Assembly: GCF_008033115.1 (NCBI RefSeq)
Contig: NZ_CP041203.1
Location: 3,720,001 to 3,784,000 of the forward strand
Direction: 5' to 3'
DNA: 64,000 bases
DNA from: Cellulomonas sp. Y8
GTDB lineage: Bacteria; Actinomycetota; Actinomycetes; Actinomycetales; Cellulomonadaceae
The notes under the pieces are model-generated. The model was not told where the DNA came from and searched no databases. It was given only the letters and a program-made list of their open reading frames with translations. A program made the translations under genes and the position numbers. Positions 56,443-64,000 of the stretch are shown piece after piece; positions within the stretch are counted from its first letter, which is position 1, and each line of letters opens with the position of its first letter.

Positions 56443-56516
56443 CCGGGCCGGGGCGGCGGCGTCCGCCGCGCCGCCGTCCCGACCCCACCACCCCTCCCCA
56501 CGGAAGGCCCGCACCC

Positions 56517-57836
56517 ATGACCGCACTCGACGCCGACGGCGCGCTCGCCCTCGAGCTCGACCGCGCGCACGTGTTCCACTCCTGGTCCGCCCAGGGCGCG
56601 CTCGCCCCGCTCGTCGTCGCCGGCGCGTCCGGCTGCGAGGTGACCCTGGCGGACGGCCGGACCCTGCTCGACTTCAGCAGCCAGCTCGTCAACACCAACA
56701 TCGGCCACCAGCACCCGCGGGTCGTGGCGGCCATCGCGGAGCAGGCCGGGCGGCTCGCCACCATCGCCCCGTCGCACGCCGTGCTGCCGCGGGGCCGGGC
56801 CGCCGAGGCGATCCTCCGGCACGCGCCGGAGGGCTTCTCGAAGGTGTTCTTCACGAACGCCGGGGCCGACGCCAACGAGAACGCCATCCGGATGGCGCGC
56901 CTGGTCACCGGCCGGGACAAGGTGCTGTCGGCCTACCGGTCGTACCACGGCAACACCGGCGCGGCCGTGGTCGCGACCGGTGACTGGCGGCGTGTGCCCA
57001 ACGAGTACGCCCGCGGGCACGTGCACCACTTCGGGCCCTACCTGTACCGGTCGGAGTTCTGGGCCACGACGCCCGAGGAGGAGGGCGAGCGCGCGCTGCG
57101 GCACCTGACGCGGGTCGTCGAGTCGGAGGGGCCGGCGTCGATCGCGGCGATCCTGCTGGAGTCGATCCCGGGGACGGCGGGCGTGCTGGTGCCGCCGCCC
57201 GGGTACCTGGCGGGCGTCCGGGAGATCGCGGACCGGCACGGCATCCTGCTCATCCTGGACGAGGTGATGGCCGGGTTCGGCCGCACCGGGTCGTGGTTCG
57301 CGTTCGACCAGCACGACGTGGTGCCCGACCTGGTCACCTTCGCCAAGGGGGTCAACTCCGGCTACGTGCCCGCGGGCGGCGTGCTGATGTCCGACCCGGT
57401 CGCGCACGCGTTCGACGACCGGGTGTTCCCGGGCGGGCTCACCTACTCGGGCCACCCGCTCGCGATGGCGGCGGTCGTCGCGACCATCGAGGCGATGGAG
57501 GACGAGAAGGTCGTCGAGAACGCCGCCCGGATCGGCGCCGACGTGCTGGCGCCGGGGCTCGCGGCGCTCGCGGACGCGCACCCGTCCGTCGGCGAGGTCC
57601 GGGGGACCGGGGTGTTCTGGGCGCTGGAGCTGGTCACGTCGCGGGCGACCCGGGAGCCCGTCGGCGCCGCGGCGATGGGCGCGGTCAAGGCCGGCCTGCT
57701 CGACCGGGGGCTGCTGCCGTTCGTCCAGGACAACCGCATCCACGTCGTCCCGCCCTGCGTCGTCACGGACGCCCAGGTCGCGACGGCCCTGGCGGCGTAC
57801 GACGAGGTCCTGACGGCCCTGGACGCCACCCTCTGA
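56517..57836 (+). CDS. Class III aminotransferase, probable beta-alanine:pyruvate/2-oxoglutarate type
   Basis: This 439-residue PLP enzyme has VTLADGRTLLDFSSQLVNTNIGHQHPRV, FFTNAGADANENAIRMAR, LILDEVMAGFGRTG and PLP Lys277 in LVTFAKGVNSGYVP. In this setting it would convert beta-alanine to malonate semialdehyde, the fourth step of reductive pyrimidine use. The ATG follows a GGAAGG site. It lies between the importer and a YdfG-like reductase that would handle the semialdehyde. Confidence 0.9.
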   Translation: MTALDADGALALELDRAHVFHSWSAQGALAPLVVAGASGCEVTLADGRTLLDFSSQLVNTNIGHQHPRVVAAIAEQAGRLATIAPSHAVLPRGRAAEAILRHAPEGFSKVFFTNAGADANENAIRMARLVTGRDKVLSAYRSYHGNTGAAVVATGDWRRVPNEYARGHVHHFGPYLYRSEFWATTPEEEGERALRHLTRVVESEGPASIAAILLESIPGTAGVLVPPPGYLAGVREIADRHGILLILDEVMAGFGRTGSWFAFDQHDVVPDLVTFAKGVNSGYVPAGGVLMSDPVAHAFDDRVFPGGLTYSGHPLAMAAVVATIEAMEDEKVVENAARIGADVLAPGLAALADAHPSVGEVRGTGVFWALELVTSRATREPVGAAAMGAVKAGLLDRGLLPFVQDNRIHVVPPCVVTDAQVATALAAYDEVLTALDATL

Positions 57837-57856
57837 CCGCGGCGCGGGCGGGCACC

Positions 57857-57928
57857 CCGGTCCCCACCCGATTCTCGCGGCGTGCCCCGATCGATCGGGG
57901 TGCGGGGCGAGAATCGGGTGGGAACCGG
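57857..57928. repeat. Long intergenic hairpin, element B copy 2
   Basis: Twenty-two-nt arms (57857-57878 and 57907-57928) pair almost perfectly. The interior 57882-57903 is itself nearly palindromic around GATCGATC. It shares both arm cores with the element at 18983-19040. It sits 20 nt after the aminotransferase stop, in a 194-nt gap before the reductase gene. Confidence 0.75.
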
Positions 57929-58030
57929 TCGTAGGGTCGATCCGGCCGCCCCTCCCGACGCCACCGTCCCGCGCGCGTCCCGCGCGCGATCCCGCGCACC
58001 ATCCCCGCACCACCGAGAGGACCACCCCGC

Positions 58031-58789
58031 ATGTCCGAGACCGCCACGCCCGCCCTCCGCGCCGTCGTCACCGGCGCCTCCAGCGGGATCGGCGCCGCGA
58101 CCGTCCGCCGGCTCCGCGCCGAGGGCTGGGACGTCGTCGCCGTCGCCCGCCGGGCCGAGCGGCTCGAGGCCCTGGCCGCCGAGACCGGCGCCGAGCCGTT
58201 CGTCGCCGACCTCACCAGCGACGACGACGTGGCCCGGCTGGCCGCGCACGTGGCGGAGACCGGCGGCCTCACGTCGCTGGTCAACAACGCGGGCGGTGCG
58301 CTGGGCCTCGACCCGGTCGCCGAGGCGGACGTCGAGGGCTGGCGCCGGATGTACGACATCAACGTGCTCGGCACCCTGCGGGTGACCAAGGCGCTGCTCC
58401 CGCTGCTCAAGGCCAGCGGCCGGGGCGACGTCCTGGTCGTCACGTCGACGGCGGCCATCGGCCCGTACGAGGGCGGCGCGGGCTACACCGGCGCCAAGCA
58501 CGCCGAGCGGATGCTCACCACCACGCTGCGCCTCGAGCTGATCGGCGAGCCGGTCCGGGTCATCGACATCGCGCCCGGCGCCGTCGCGACCGAGGAGTTC
58601 TCGCTCGTCCGGTTCGGCGGCGACGCGGAGCGCGCGGCGAAGGTCTACGAGGGCTACCAGCCGCTGCTCGCCGAGGACATCGCGGACGTCATCGCGTTCG
58701 CCCTGACCCGGCCGCACCACGTGAACATCGACACGCTGGTCGTCCGGCCGCGGGCCCAGGTGTCGAACACCCAGACCGCGCGGTCCTGA
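58031..58789 (+). CDS. SDR oxidoreductase, YdfG-like (3-hydroxy acid/malonic semialdehyde)
   Basis: This 252-residue classical SDR has TGASSGIGAATVRRL for cofactor binding, NNAGG, and the catalytic Ser-Tyr-Lys in TSTAAIGPYEGGAGYTGAKH. The C-terminus (SLVRFGGDAERAAKVYEGY, then HHVNIDTLVVRP) closely follows E. coli YdfG, which reduces malonic semialdehyde to 3-hydroxypropionate in the Rut pathway. That fits removal of the aminotransferase product here. The hairpin at 57857 may lower read-through into it, so it could be partly independent. Confidence 0.88.
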   Translation: MSETATPALRAVVTGASSGIGAATVRRLRAEGWDVVAVARRAERLEALAAETGAEPFVADLTSDDDVARLAAHVAETGGLTSLVNNAGGALGLDPVAEADVEGWRRMYDINVLGTLRVTKALLPLLKASGRGDVLVVTSTAAIGPYEGGAGYTGAKHAERMLTTTLRLELIGEPVRVIDIAPGAVATEEFSLVRFGGDAERAAKVYEGYQPLLAEDIADVIAFALTRPHHVNIDTLVVRPRAQVSNTQTARS

Positions 58790-58852
58790 TCACCCGGTCG
58801 CGGTGCCGGGCGGTCGTCACGACCCACCCCGGCGCCGTGACCGGCTCGGGCG

Positions 58853-60373
58853 TCACGCCCCGGCGCTCACCGTGCCCTCCATCTCGTCCGCCCGGCGGAT
58901 GTGCCGCGTCACCCACGGGGACAGCGCGAGCAGGATCAGCGCGAACGCCAGCGCCACGGCGCCGATCCCGCCGAAGTACGCGGTGTCCGACGAGCCCTCG
59001 GTCGCCTTGATGAGCTGGGCCGTGATGGCCTGCCCGGCGGCCGGCGCGAGGAACCACACCGCCATCGCCTGGTTCCGGAACGCCCGGGGCGCGAGCAGCG
59101 TGGTCGCCGCCAGCCCGACGGGGGACAGGCACAGCTCGCCGAGCGTCTGGATCACGTAGACGACCACGAGCACCCAGGCGGGCGCGAGGCGGTCGACGAA
59201 CGCCGCCGACGCGAGCGCCATGACGAGGAACGACAGCGCGGCGAGCGCCAGGCCGATCGCGAACTTGGTCGCGGTCGGCGGGCGGTCGTGCGTCTTGGAC
59301 CAGATCCACGCGAACACCGGCGCCAGGATGATGATCGACAGCGGGTTCACCGACTGGAAGAACTCGGGGCTGATCGTGACGCCGAAGAACGACAGCTCGG
59401 TGCGGTTCTGCGCGAACGAGGCGAGCGTCGTCGCCGCCTGCTCGAAGATCATCCAGAACAGCATCGCCGCGACGAACAGCGGGATGTACGCGAGCACGCG
59501 CGGCCGCTCGGCGTCGGTGACCTTGGGGGAGCGGTACATCACGATGAAGTAGGCGACCGGCGCGATGAACGCCAGGTACGACATCGTGTCGATGAACGTG
59601 TCCAGGTTGAACCCGCCGGCCACGAGCGCCGCGACCAGGCCGACGACGACGATCCCGCCGAGGATGACGAGGAACCCGCGGACGAGCTTCACGCGCTCCT
59701 CGGGCCGCACCGGGTTCGGCGCGACGCCGCCCGCCCTGCCGAGGTACTTCGCACCGGCCACGAAGAACACCAGCGCGATCGCCATGCCGACGGCCGCCAC
59801 CAGGAAGCCCGCGTGGTACCCGCCCCAGGCGCGCGCGGCCCCGACGAGGAACGGCGCGGTGAACGAGCCGATGTTGATGCCCATGTAGAAGATCGAGAAC
59901 GCCGAGTCGCGGCGCTCGTCGTCGCGGGCGTACAGCTCGCCGACCATGCTCGACACGTTCGGCTTGAGCAGGCCGGTGCCGAGGGCGACCAGGGCGATGC
60001 CGAGGTACGAGAACCCGGCGGACGGGATCGCCAGGCAGACGTGGCCGGCCGCGATGATGATGCCGCCGATGAGCACCGACCGCCGGGCGCCGATCACGCG
60101 GTCCGCGAGCCAGCCGCCCACGACCGACAGCAGGTAGACGCTGGTGCCGTAGATCGACACGAGCGCCAGGCCCGTCGTCTCGGCGATGTCCAGGCCGCCG
60201 TTCGCGACCGAGTCGGTCAGGTAGTACAGCAGGATGGCGCGCATCCCGTAGTAGCTGAACCGCTCCCACAGCTCCGTGGTGAACAGCGTCATCAGGCCGC
60301 GCGGGTGGCCGAAGAACGCGCGGTCGCCGGCCAGCTTGCCGGCGGGGGGTTCGCCGTGGGCGGCGGTGGTCAT
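58853..60373 (-). CDS. Proton-dependent oligopeptide (POT/PTR2) transporter
   Basis: This 506-residue, 12-14-helix POT protein has the N-terminal motif TELWERFSYYGMRAILLYYL (ExxERFxYY) and FYMGINIGSFTAPFLVG (PTR2 signature). FLAPAAGQAITAQLIK lies late. It imports di- and tripeptides with protons. ATG 60373 has AGGAG seven nt upstream; the in-frame region further upstream has no ribosome site. It is convergent with the YdfG-like gene and divergent from glutamate decarboxylase. Confidence 0.94.
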   Translation of the reverse strand: MTTAAHGEPPAGKLAGDRAFFGHPRGLMTLFTTELWERFSYYGMRAILLYYLTDSVANGGLDIAETTGLALVSIYGTSVYLLSVVGGWLADRVIGARRSVLIGGIIIAAGHVCLAIPSAGFSYLGIALVALGTGLLKPNVSSMVGELYARDDERRDSAFSIFYMGINIGSFTAPFLVGAARAWGGYHAGFLVAAVGMAIALVFFVAGAKYLGRAGGVAPNPVRPEERVKLVRGFLVILGGIVVVGLVAALVAGGFNLDTFIDTMSYLAFIAPVAYFIVMYRSPKVTDAERPRVLAYIPLFVAAMLFWMIFEQAATTLASFAQNRTELSFFGVTISPEFFQSVNPLSIIILAPVFAWIWSKTHDRPPTATKFAIGLALAALSFLVMALASAAFVDRLAPAWVLVVVYVIQTLGELCLSPVGLAATTLLAPRAFRNQAMAVWFLAPAAGQAITAQLIKATEGSSDTAYFGGIGAVALAFALILLALSPWVTRHIRRADEMEGTVSAGA

Positions 60374-60592
60374 CGGGTGGCTCCTGACGCTCGTGGTGGC
60401 GCGCCCGGACGACACACCGAAATCCAGAATGTGGCCCCGGCTCGCAGCACGGCAACAGGACCATGGGCCCGTGAGGTGGCGGGCGGCCGCCGGTAACGGC
60501 CCGTGCGAGCGCCGCTGCTACGGTCGCCTCGTCCGGACGGGCCCCCGCCGTCGCACCGCACCGCGTCTCCACCGACCGCGAGGGGCTGCCCC

Positions 60593-62005
60593 ATGTCCAG
60601 CGACCGCCGCACCACCCCGCCGATCCACGGGCGGGCCAGCTTCCGCACGGCGATCGACCGCACCGAGTTCCCGGAGCATGGGCTCGACCCGGACGAGGTC
60701 TACGAGCTGCTGCACACCGGTCTCATGCTCGACGGGCGCGAGACGCTGAACCTCGCCTCGTTCGTGACGACGTGGATGGAGCCGCAGGCCGAGGCGCTGA
60801 TCCACGACACGCTGCGCAAGAACCACATCGACCACGAGGAGTACCCGGTCGCCTCGCTCGTCGAGGAGGCCTGCGTGCACATGCTCGGCGACCTGTTCCA
60901 CGCGCCCGACCCGGCGACGGTCGTCGGCGTCGCGACCATCGGGTCGTCCGAGGCGATCATGCTCGGCCTGCTGGCGCACAAGCGGGCGTGGCAGCACCGG
61001 CGGCAGGCCGCGGGGGAGCCCGCCGACCGGCCGAACGTCGTGTTCGGCGCCGAGACGCACGTCGTGTGGGACAAGTTCGCCAACTACTTCGACGTCGAGA
61101 TGCGCAAGATCCCGATGCGCCCGGACCGGTACACGATCACCGCCGAGGACGTGGCGTCGCGGGTGGACGAGCGGACGATCGCGGTGGGCGCCGTGCTCGG
61201 CACCACGCACATCGGCGAGGCGGACCCGATCGCCGACATCGACGCCGCGCTGGTGCGGATCAAGGCCGACCGCGGCTGGGACGTCCCGCTGCACGTCGAC
61301 GGCGCGAGCGGCGCGTTCATCGCGCCGTTCGCCGAGCCGGACCTGGCCTGGGACTTCCGGCTGGAGCAGGTCGCGTCGATCAACGCCTCGGGCCACAAGT
61401 ACGGCCTCGTGTACCCGGGCGTCGGGTGGCTCGTGTTCCGCGACGCGTCCCGGCTGCCCGAGGACCTGGTGTTCAGCGTGAACTACCTCGGCGGCGCGCA
61501 GCCGACCTACACGTTCAACTTCTCCCGCGGCTCCGCGATGATCCAGGCGCAGATGTACAACTTCCTGCGGCTCGGACGCGACGGGTACACCGCGATCGTC
61601 GAGACGATGCTCGCCAACGCGCGCTACCTGAACGAGGCGCTGAAGGCCACGGGCCGGTTCGAGATCCTCAACCCGGGGCTGGCCGAGCCGGTCGTGACGT
61701 TCCGGCTGTCGGGAGACCCGGGGTACGACGTCTACCACCTGTCCGCGCGGCTCCGGGAGAACGGCTGGATCGTCCCCGCGTACAGCCTGCCGCCGGACGC
61801 CGAGGACGTGCACCTGATGCGCGTCGTCGTCCGGCTGGACCTCAGCCGGCTGATGATCGACCAGCTGCTGCGCGACCTCGACCTCGCGTGCACCGCGCTC
61901 GAGGCGGAGTCGCCGGTGCCGCGGGCGCACCACGCCCCGGACCTGTGGACCGCGCCCGCGCACGCGGCGGCGCGGAGCAAGGCGCGGACCGGCCTACGGC
62001 GGTGA
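60593..62005 (+). CDS. gadB: Glutamate decarboxylase
   Basis: This 470-residue PLP enzyme converts glutamate to GABA with proton consumption. The motifs DHEEYPVASLVEEACVHML, GSSEAIMLGLLAHKRAW, HVDGASGAFIAPF and PLP Lys269 in NASGHKYGLVYPG identify the GadA/B type. ATG 60593 (MSSDRRTTPP) is downstream of GAGGGG. TACGGT (60519-60524) is a candidate -10. No GadC antiporter is seen; a YrhK-like membrane gene follows with a 4-nt overlap. Confidence 0.94.
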   Translation: MSSDRRTTPPIHGRASFRTAIDRTEFPEHGLDPDEVYELLHTGLMLDGRETLNLASFVTTWMEPQAEALIHDTLRKNHIDHEEYPVASLVEEACVHMLGDLFHAPDPATVVGVATIGSSEAIMLGLLAHKRAWQHRRQAAGEPADRPNVVFGAETHVVWDKFANYFDVEMRKIPMRPDRYTITAEDVASRVDERTIAVGAVLGTTHIGEADPIADIDAALVRIKADRGWDVPLHVDGASGAFIAPFAEPDLAWDFRLEQVASINASGHKYGLVYPGVGWLVFRDASRLPEDLVFSVNYLGGAQPTYTFNFSRGSAMIQAQMYNFLRLGRDGYTAIVETMLANARYLNEALKATGRFEILNPGLAEPVVTFRLSGDPGYDVYHLSARLRENGWIVPAYSLPPDAEDVHLMRVVVRLDLSRLMIDQLLRDLDLACTALEAESPVPRAHHAPDLWTAPAHAAARSKARTGLRR

Positions 62006-62805
62006 CCGGCGCGGGGCCGCCCGGGGACGCGGCGCGGGCGGTGCGCGCCGGGCGGCCGGTGCGCGCCCGGCGGCCGGCGGGAGCACCGCGGCCCAGCGCC
62101 GCGAGCGTCCGGCTCGGGCTGCTGTTCGGCCTCGGGTCGGTGTGCTTCGCCGTCGGGTCGCTGCCGCTGTACGCGGCGCGGGTCGCGCCCGCGGTGGCGG
62201 CGTGGACGTTCGTGGTCGGGTCGGTGCTGTTCACCTCGGCGGCGGCGTTCCAGGTCGCGGGGACGCCGCGGGACGACCGCCTCGACCGCGCGGCGGCGCT
62301 GGTGCAGCTGGTCGGCACGGTGTGCTTCAACGTCAGCACGTACGCGGCGACGCGGGACCTCGCGGCGCCGTCGGCCCGGCGCCTGGTGTGGGCGCCGGAC
62401 GTGTACGGGTCGGTGTGCTTCCTCGTGGCGAGCGTCCTAGCTTGCGTGGCCGTGCGGCGAGCGGTGCGGCCGCGGGCGGTGCACGGCGTGCCGGGCTCCG
62501 TGCCGGGCTCCGTGCCGGGCACCGCGACGGGCGAGCGGGGCGCGCCGGCGGCGCCGGGCGCGCGGGTCGCGTGGCGGCGCGGGTCCGTCGACTGGTGGGT
62601 GGCGGCGCTGAACCTCGCCGGGTCGGTGGCGTTCGGCGCGGCGGCGGTCGCGGCGCGGTACGTCGCGGGCACCACCGAGGAGACGAACGTGGCGCTGGTG
62701 AACGCCGGGACGTGCGCGGGGGCGGTGTGCTTCCTCGCCGGCGCGGCGCTGCTGCCGGTGGGGTCGGTCCGCGAGCGGTCGCGCGCCCGCGGCGCTGCTG
62801 CGTAG
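62002..62805 (+). CDS. Multi-pass membrane protein, YrhK-like
   Basis: This 267-residue protein has a basic, Pro/Arg-rich N-terminus and about six helices in repeated pairs (LLFGLGSVCFAVGSLPLYA; WTFVVGSVLFTSAAAF; LVQLVGTVCFNVSTYAA; YGSVCFLVASVLACVAV; ALNLAGSVAFGAAAVAARY; AGAVCFLAGAALL). The repeated G-S/T-VCF pattern is reminiscent of YrhK proteins. GTG 62002 overlaps the gadB stop, so it is translated with glutamate decarboxylase and may serve acid stress or GABA handling. Function unknown. Its TAG stop lies within the antisense tRNA gene. Confidence 0.7.
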   Translation: MTGAGPPGDAARAVRAGRPVRARRPAGAPRPSAASVRLGLLFGLGSVCFAVGSLPLYAARVAPAVAAWTFVVGSVLFTSAAAFQVAGTPRDDRLDRAAALVQLVGTVCFNVSTYAATRDLAAPSARRLVWAPDVYGSVCFLVASVLACVAVRRAVRPRAVHGVPGSVPGSVPGTATGERGAPAAPGARVAWRRGSVDWWVAALNLAGSVAFGAAAVAARYVAGTTEETNVALVNAGTCAGAVCFLAGAALLPVGSVRERSRARGAAA

Positions 62806-62876
62806 GCCAGGTGGGGCTTGAACCCACGACCGACGGATTATGAGTCCGCTGCTCTGACCGGCTGAGCTACTGGCCC
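62803..62876 (-). tRNA. tRNA with CAT anticodon (tRNA-Ile2 favoured, tRNA-Met possible)
   Basis: A complete cloverleaf can be folded: acceptor GGGCCAG with CTGGCCT (G1-U72 wobble), D arm TAGCTCAG with GAGC, and anticodon loop CTCATAA on a CGGA/TCCG stem. The T arm is GTGGG-TTCAAGC-CCCAC, and A73 is the discriminator. CCA is not encoded. The body resembles bacterial tRNA-Ile2, in which C34 is modified by TilS, more than elongator tRNA-Met. Sequence alone cannot settle this. Confidence 0.9.
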
Positions 62877-62939
62877 TCGTCGACCCCCGAGGCTACCAGC
62901 GGGCCCCGAGCGCCCTGACCTGCGGGTCCCCGGGTCGCG

Positions 62940-62984
62940 TTGACACCTCCGCGCGCCCCGCACTAGCGTCTGCGGAAACCGGTT
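62940..62984 (+). promoter_or_regulatory. Promoter with LacI-type operator for the sugar-binding gene
   Basis: TTGACA (62940-62945) and TAGCGT (62964-62969) are 18 nt apart. The palindrome AACCGGTT (62977-62984), within GGAAACCGGTTGCG, lies at the expected transcription start, as LacI-family sugar repressors usually do. Confidence 0.55.
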
Positions 62985-63015
62985 GCGAAACACCGATCTA
63001 GCAAGGGAGCTAGCC

Positions 63016-64000
63016 ATGTTCAGCACACCTCGGTGGTCCCGGGGCCTCACGGCGGCCGCGGTCCTCGGCACCGCGGGCCTGGCCCTGACCGCCTGCGCGC
63101 CGTCGGCGCCCGCCCCGTCGGGCGCGGGCTCCGGCGCGTCCGGCGACGCCACCAGCATCACCGTCGGCATGGAGGCCGGGTCCCCGCACGAGGCCTTCTA
63201 CCGGGAGCTGGCGGCGGAGTTCACGGAGGAGACCGGCATCGACGTCGAGATCCTCGGCGTCCCGCACGACACCATGCACCAGCAGTTCCTCTCGGACGCG
63301 ATCGCCGGCGGCGGCGCCTACGACGTCCTGACCGTCGACCAGCCGTGGATCGCCGAGTTCGCCGAGAACGGGTACCTGTCCCCGCTGGGAGACCGGCTCG
63401 AGGACGCGGACCGCGACGACTTCGTCGAGCACACGCTGGACACGGTGAGCTACGACGGCGAGCTCTACGGCCTGCCGTTCCTCGTGCACAACCTGGTCAC
63501 GTACTACCGCCCGAGCCTGCTCGAGGCCGCCGGGCTCGACGGCCCGCCGACGACGTGGGAGGAGTACCGGGCGGCCGCGGCCGCGACGACGGATCCCGCC
63601 GCGGGCGTCTACGGGACGATGGTGCCGGGCAACCGGGACGGCGAGGTCGCGACCCGGTTCGAGAGCTACGTCCAGCAGACCGGCGGCGACATCGTCGACG
63701 AGGACGGCGCGCCCACCATCGACACCCCGGAGGCGCGCGACGCCTTCGACCTCATGACCGGGATCCAGTTCGAGGACCAGTCGAGCCCGCAGGGGCTGCA
63801 CGACCTGTCCGCGATGCAGGGCCAGTTCCTCGAGGGCAAGGTCGCCATGATCTCCATCTGGCCGTACCTCTGGGCGCAGGCCTCCGACCCGGCGCAGTCG
63901 AAGATCGCCGACGACGTCGCGGTGGCCCTCAACCCGGGCGACCCGGACCAGGTCAGCACGACGTTCTCCTGGGGCTTCGGCGTCTCGGCGTCCTCGGACG
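63016..64000 (+). CDS. Sugar ABC transporter substrate-binding lipoprotein (3' end outside window)
   Basis: The reading frame starts at ATG 63016 and is open to the right edge, giving at least 328 residues of a family 1 extracellular binding protein. The lipobox is LALTACAPS (Cys27). ITVGMEAGSPHEAFYRELAAEF, YDVLTVDQPWIAEFAENGYL, FLVHNLVTYYRPSLLEAAG and GKVAMISIWPYL match MalE-like proteins. Permease genes probably follow beyond the window. The LacI-like operator upstream suggests sugar induction. The ligand is unknown. Confidence 0.9.
   Translation, partial: MFSTPRWSRGLTAAAVLGTAGLALTACAPSAPAPSGAGSGASGDATSITVGMEAGSPHEAFYRELAAEFTEETGIDVEILGVPHDTMHQQFLSDAIAGGGAYDVLTVDQPWIAEFAENGYLSPLGDRLEDADRDDFVEHTLDTVSYDGELYGLPFLVHNLVTYYRPSLLEAAGLDGPPTTWEEYRAAAAATTDPAAGVYGTMVPGNRDGEVATRFESYVQQTGGDIVDEDGAPTIDTPEARDAFDLMTGIQFEDQSSPQGLHDLSAMQGQFLEGKVAMISIWPYLWAQASDPAQSKIADDVAVALNPGDPDQVSTTFSWGFGVSASSD

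Overview
The window is very G+C-rich DNA from an actinobacterium. GTG starts are frequent, genes overlap by ATGA/GTGA, and -10 boxes of the TAnnnT type sit just ahead of start codons. Coenzyme F420 genes, a Pls/PosA-type synthetase and a tig-clpP1-clpP2-clpX block all fit Micrococcales, and a Cellulomonas-like organism is my best guess (inference, not proven). No phage, insertion sequence, rRNA or CRISPR array was seen. Both window edges cut genes: a GH3 glycosidase on the left and a sugar-type binding protein on the right.

Layout. 1-7.9 kb: beta-glucosidase, GtrA-like protein, MMPL transporter, a reductase divergent from a frameshifted TetR gene, and DoxX behind a perfect palindrome. 8-14.3 kb: trigger factor, ClpP1, ClpP2, ClpX, chorismate mutase and a Vms1/baeRF-type protein. 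14.4-21.8 kb: frameshifted acyl-CoA ligase, polar amino acid ABC transporter, valyl-tRNA synthetase. 22-28 kb: a 1298-residue Pls/PosA-like poly(amino acid) synthetase coupled to an M1 peptidase, with a phosphopantetheinyl transferase alongside and a six-copy tandem repeat behind it. 28.3-34.5 kb: MFS and LysR, nucleoside hydrolase, then an F420-dependent dehydrogenase and CofE. 34.6-37.3 kb: a compositionally different three-gene operon (QueC-like, MFS exporter, GTP cyclohydrolase II). 37.4-42.9 kb: small and housekeeping genes plus CofC. 43-47 kb: CofD coupled to a proposed F420-0 ABC transporter. 47.5-58.8 kb: MocR regulator divergent from a reductive pyrimidine (hydantoin-type) catabolic operon with its own NMT1-type ABC transporter and a predicted F420-dependent oxidoreductase. 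58.9-64 kb: POT peptide transporter, glutamate decarboxylase, a membrane protein, a CAT-anticodon tRNA and the start of a sugar ABC operon.

How the parts connect. Coenzyme F420 is the main thread: CofC, CofD and CofE make or finish the cofactor, the FecB/FecCD-like transporter may import the precursor, and two luciferase-like enzymes probably use it. One of these lies inside the pyrimidine operon exactly where a uracil-reducing enzyme would be expected. The second theme is small-molecule biosynthesis: the Pls/M1/PPTase set and the QueC/MFS/GTP cyclohydrolase II set each look like a compact natural-product locus. A third theme is DNA structure: several long intergenic hairpins occur, and two of them are homologous with compensatory base changes.
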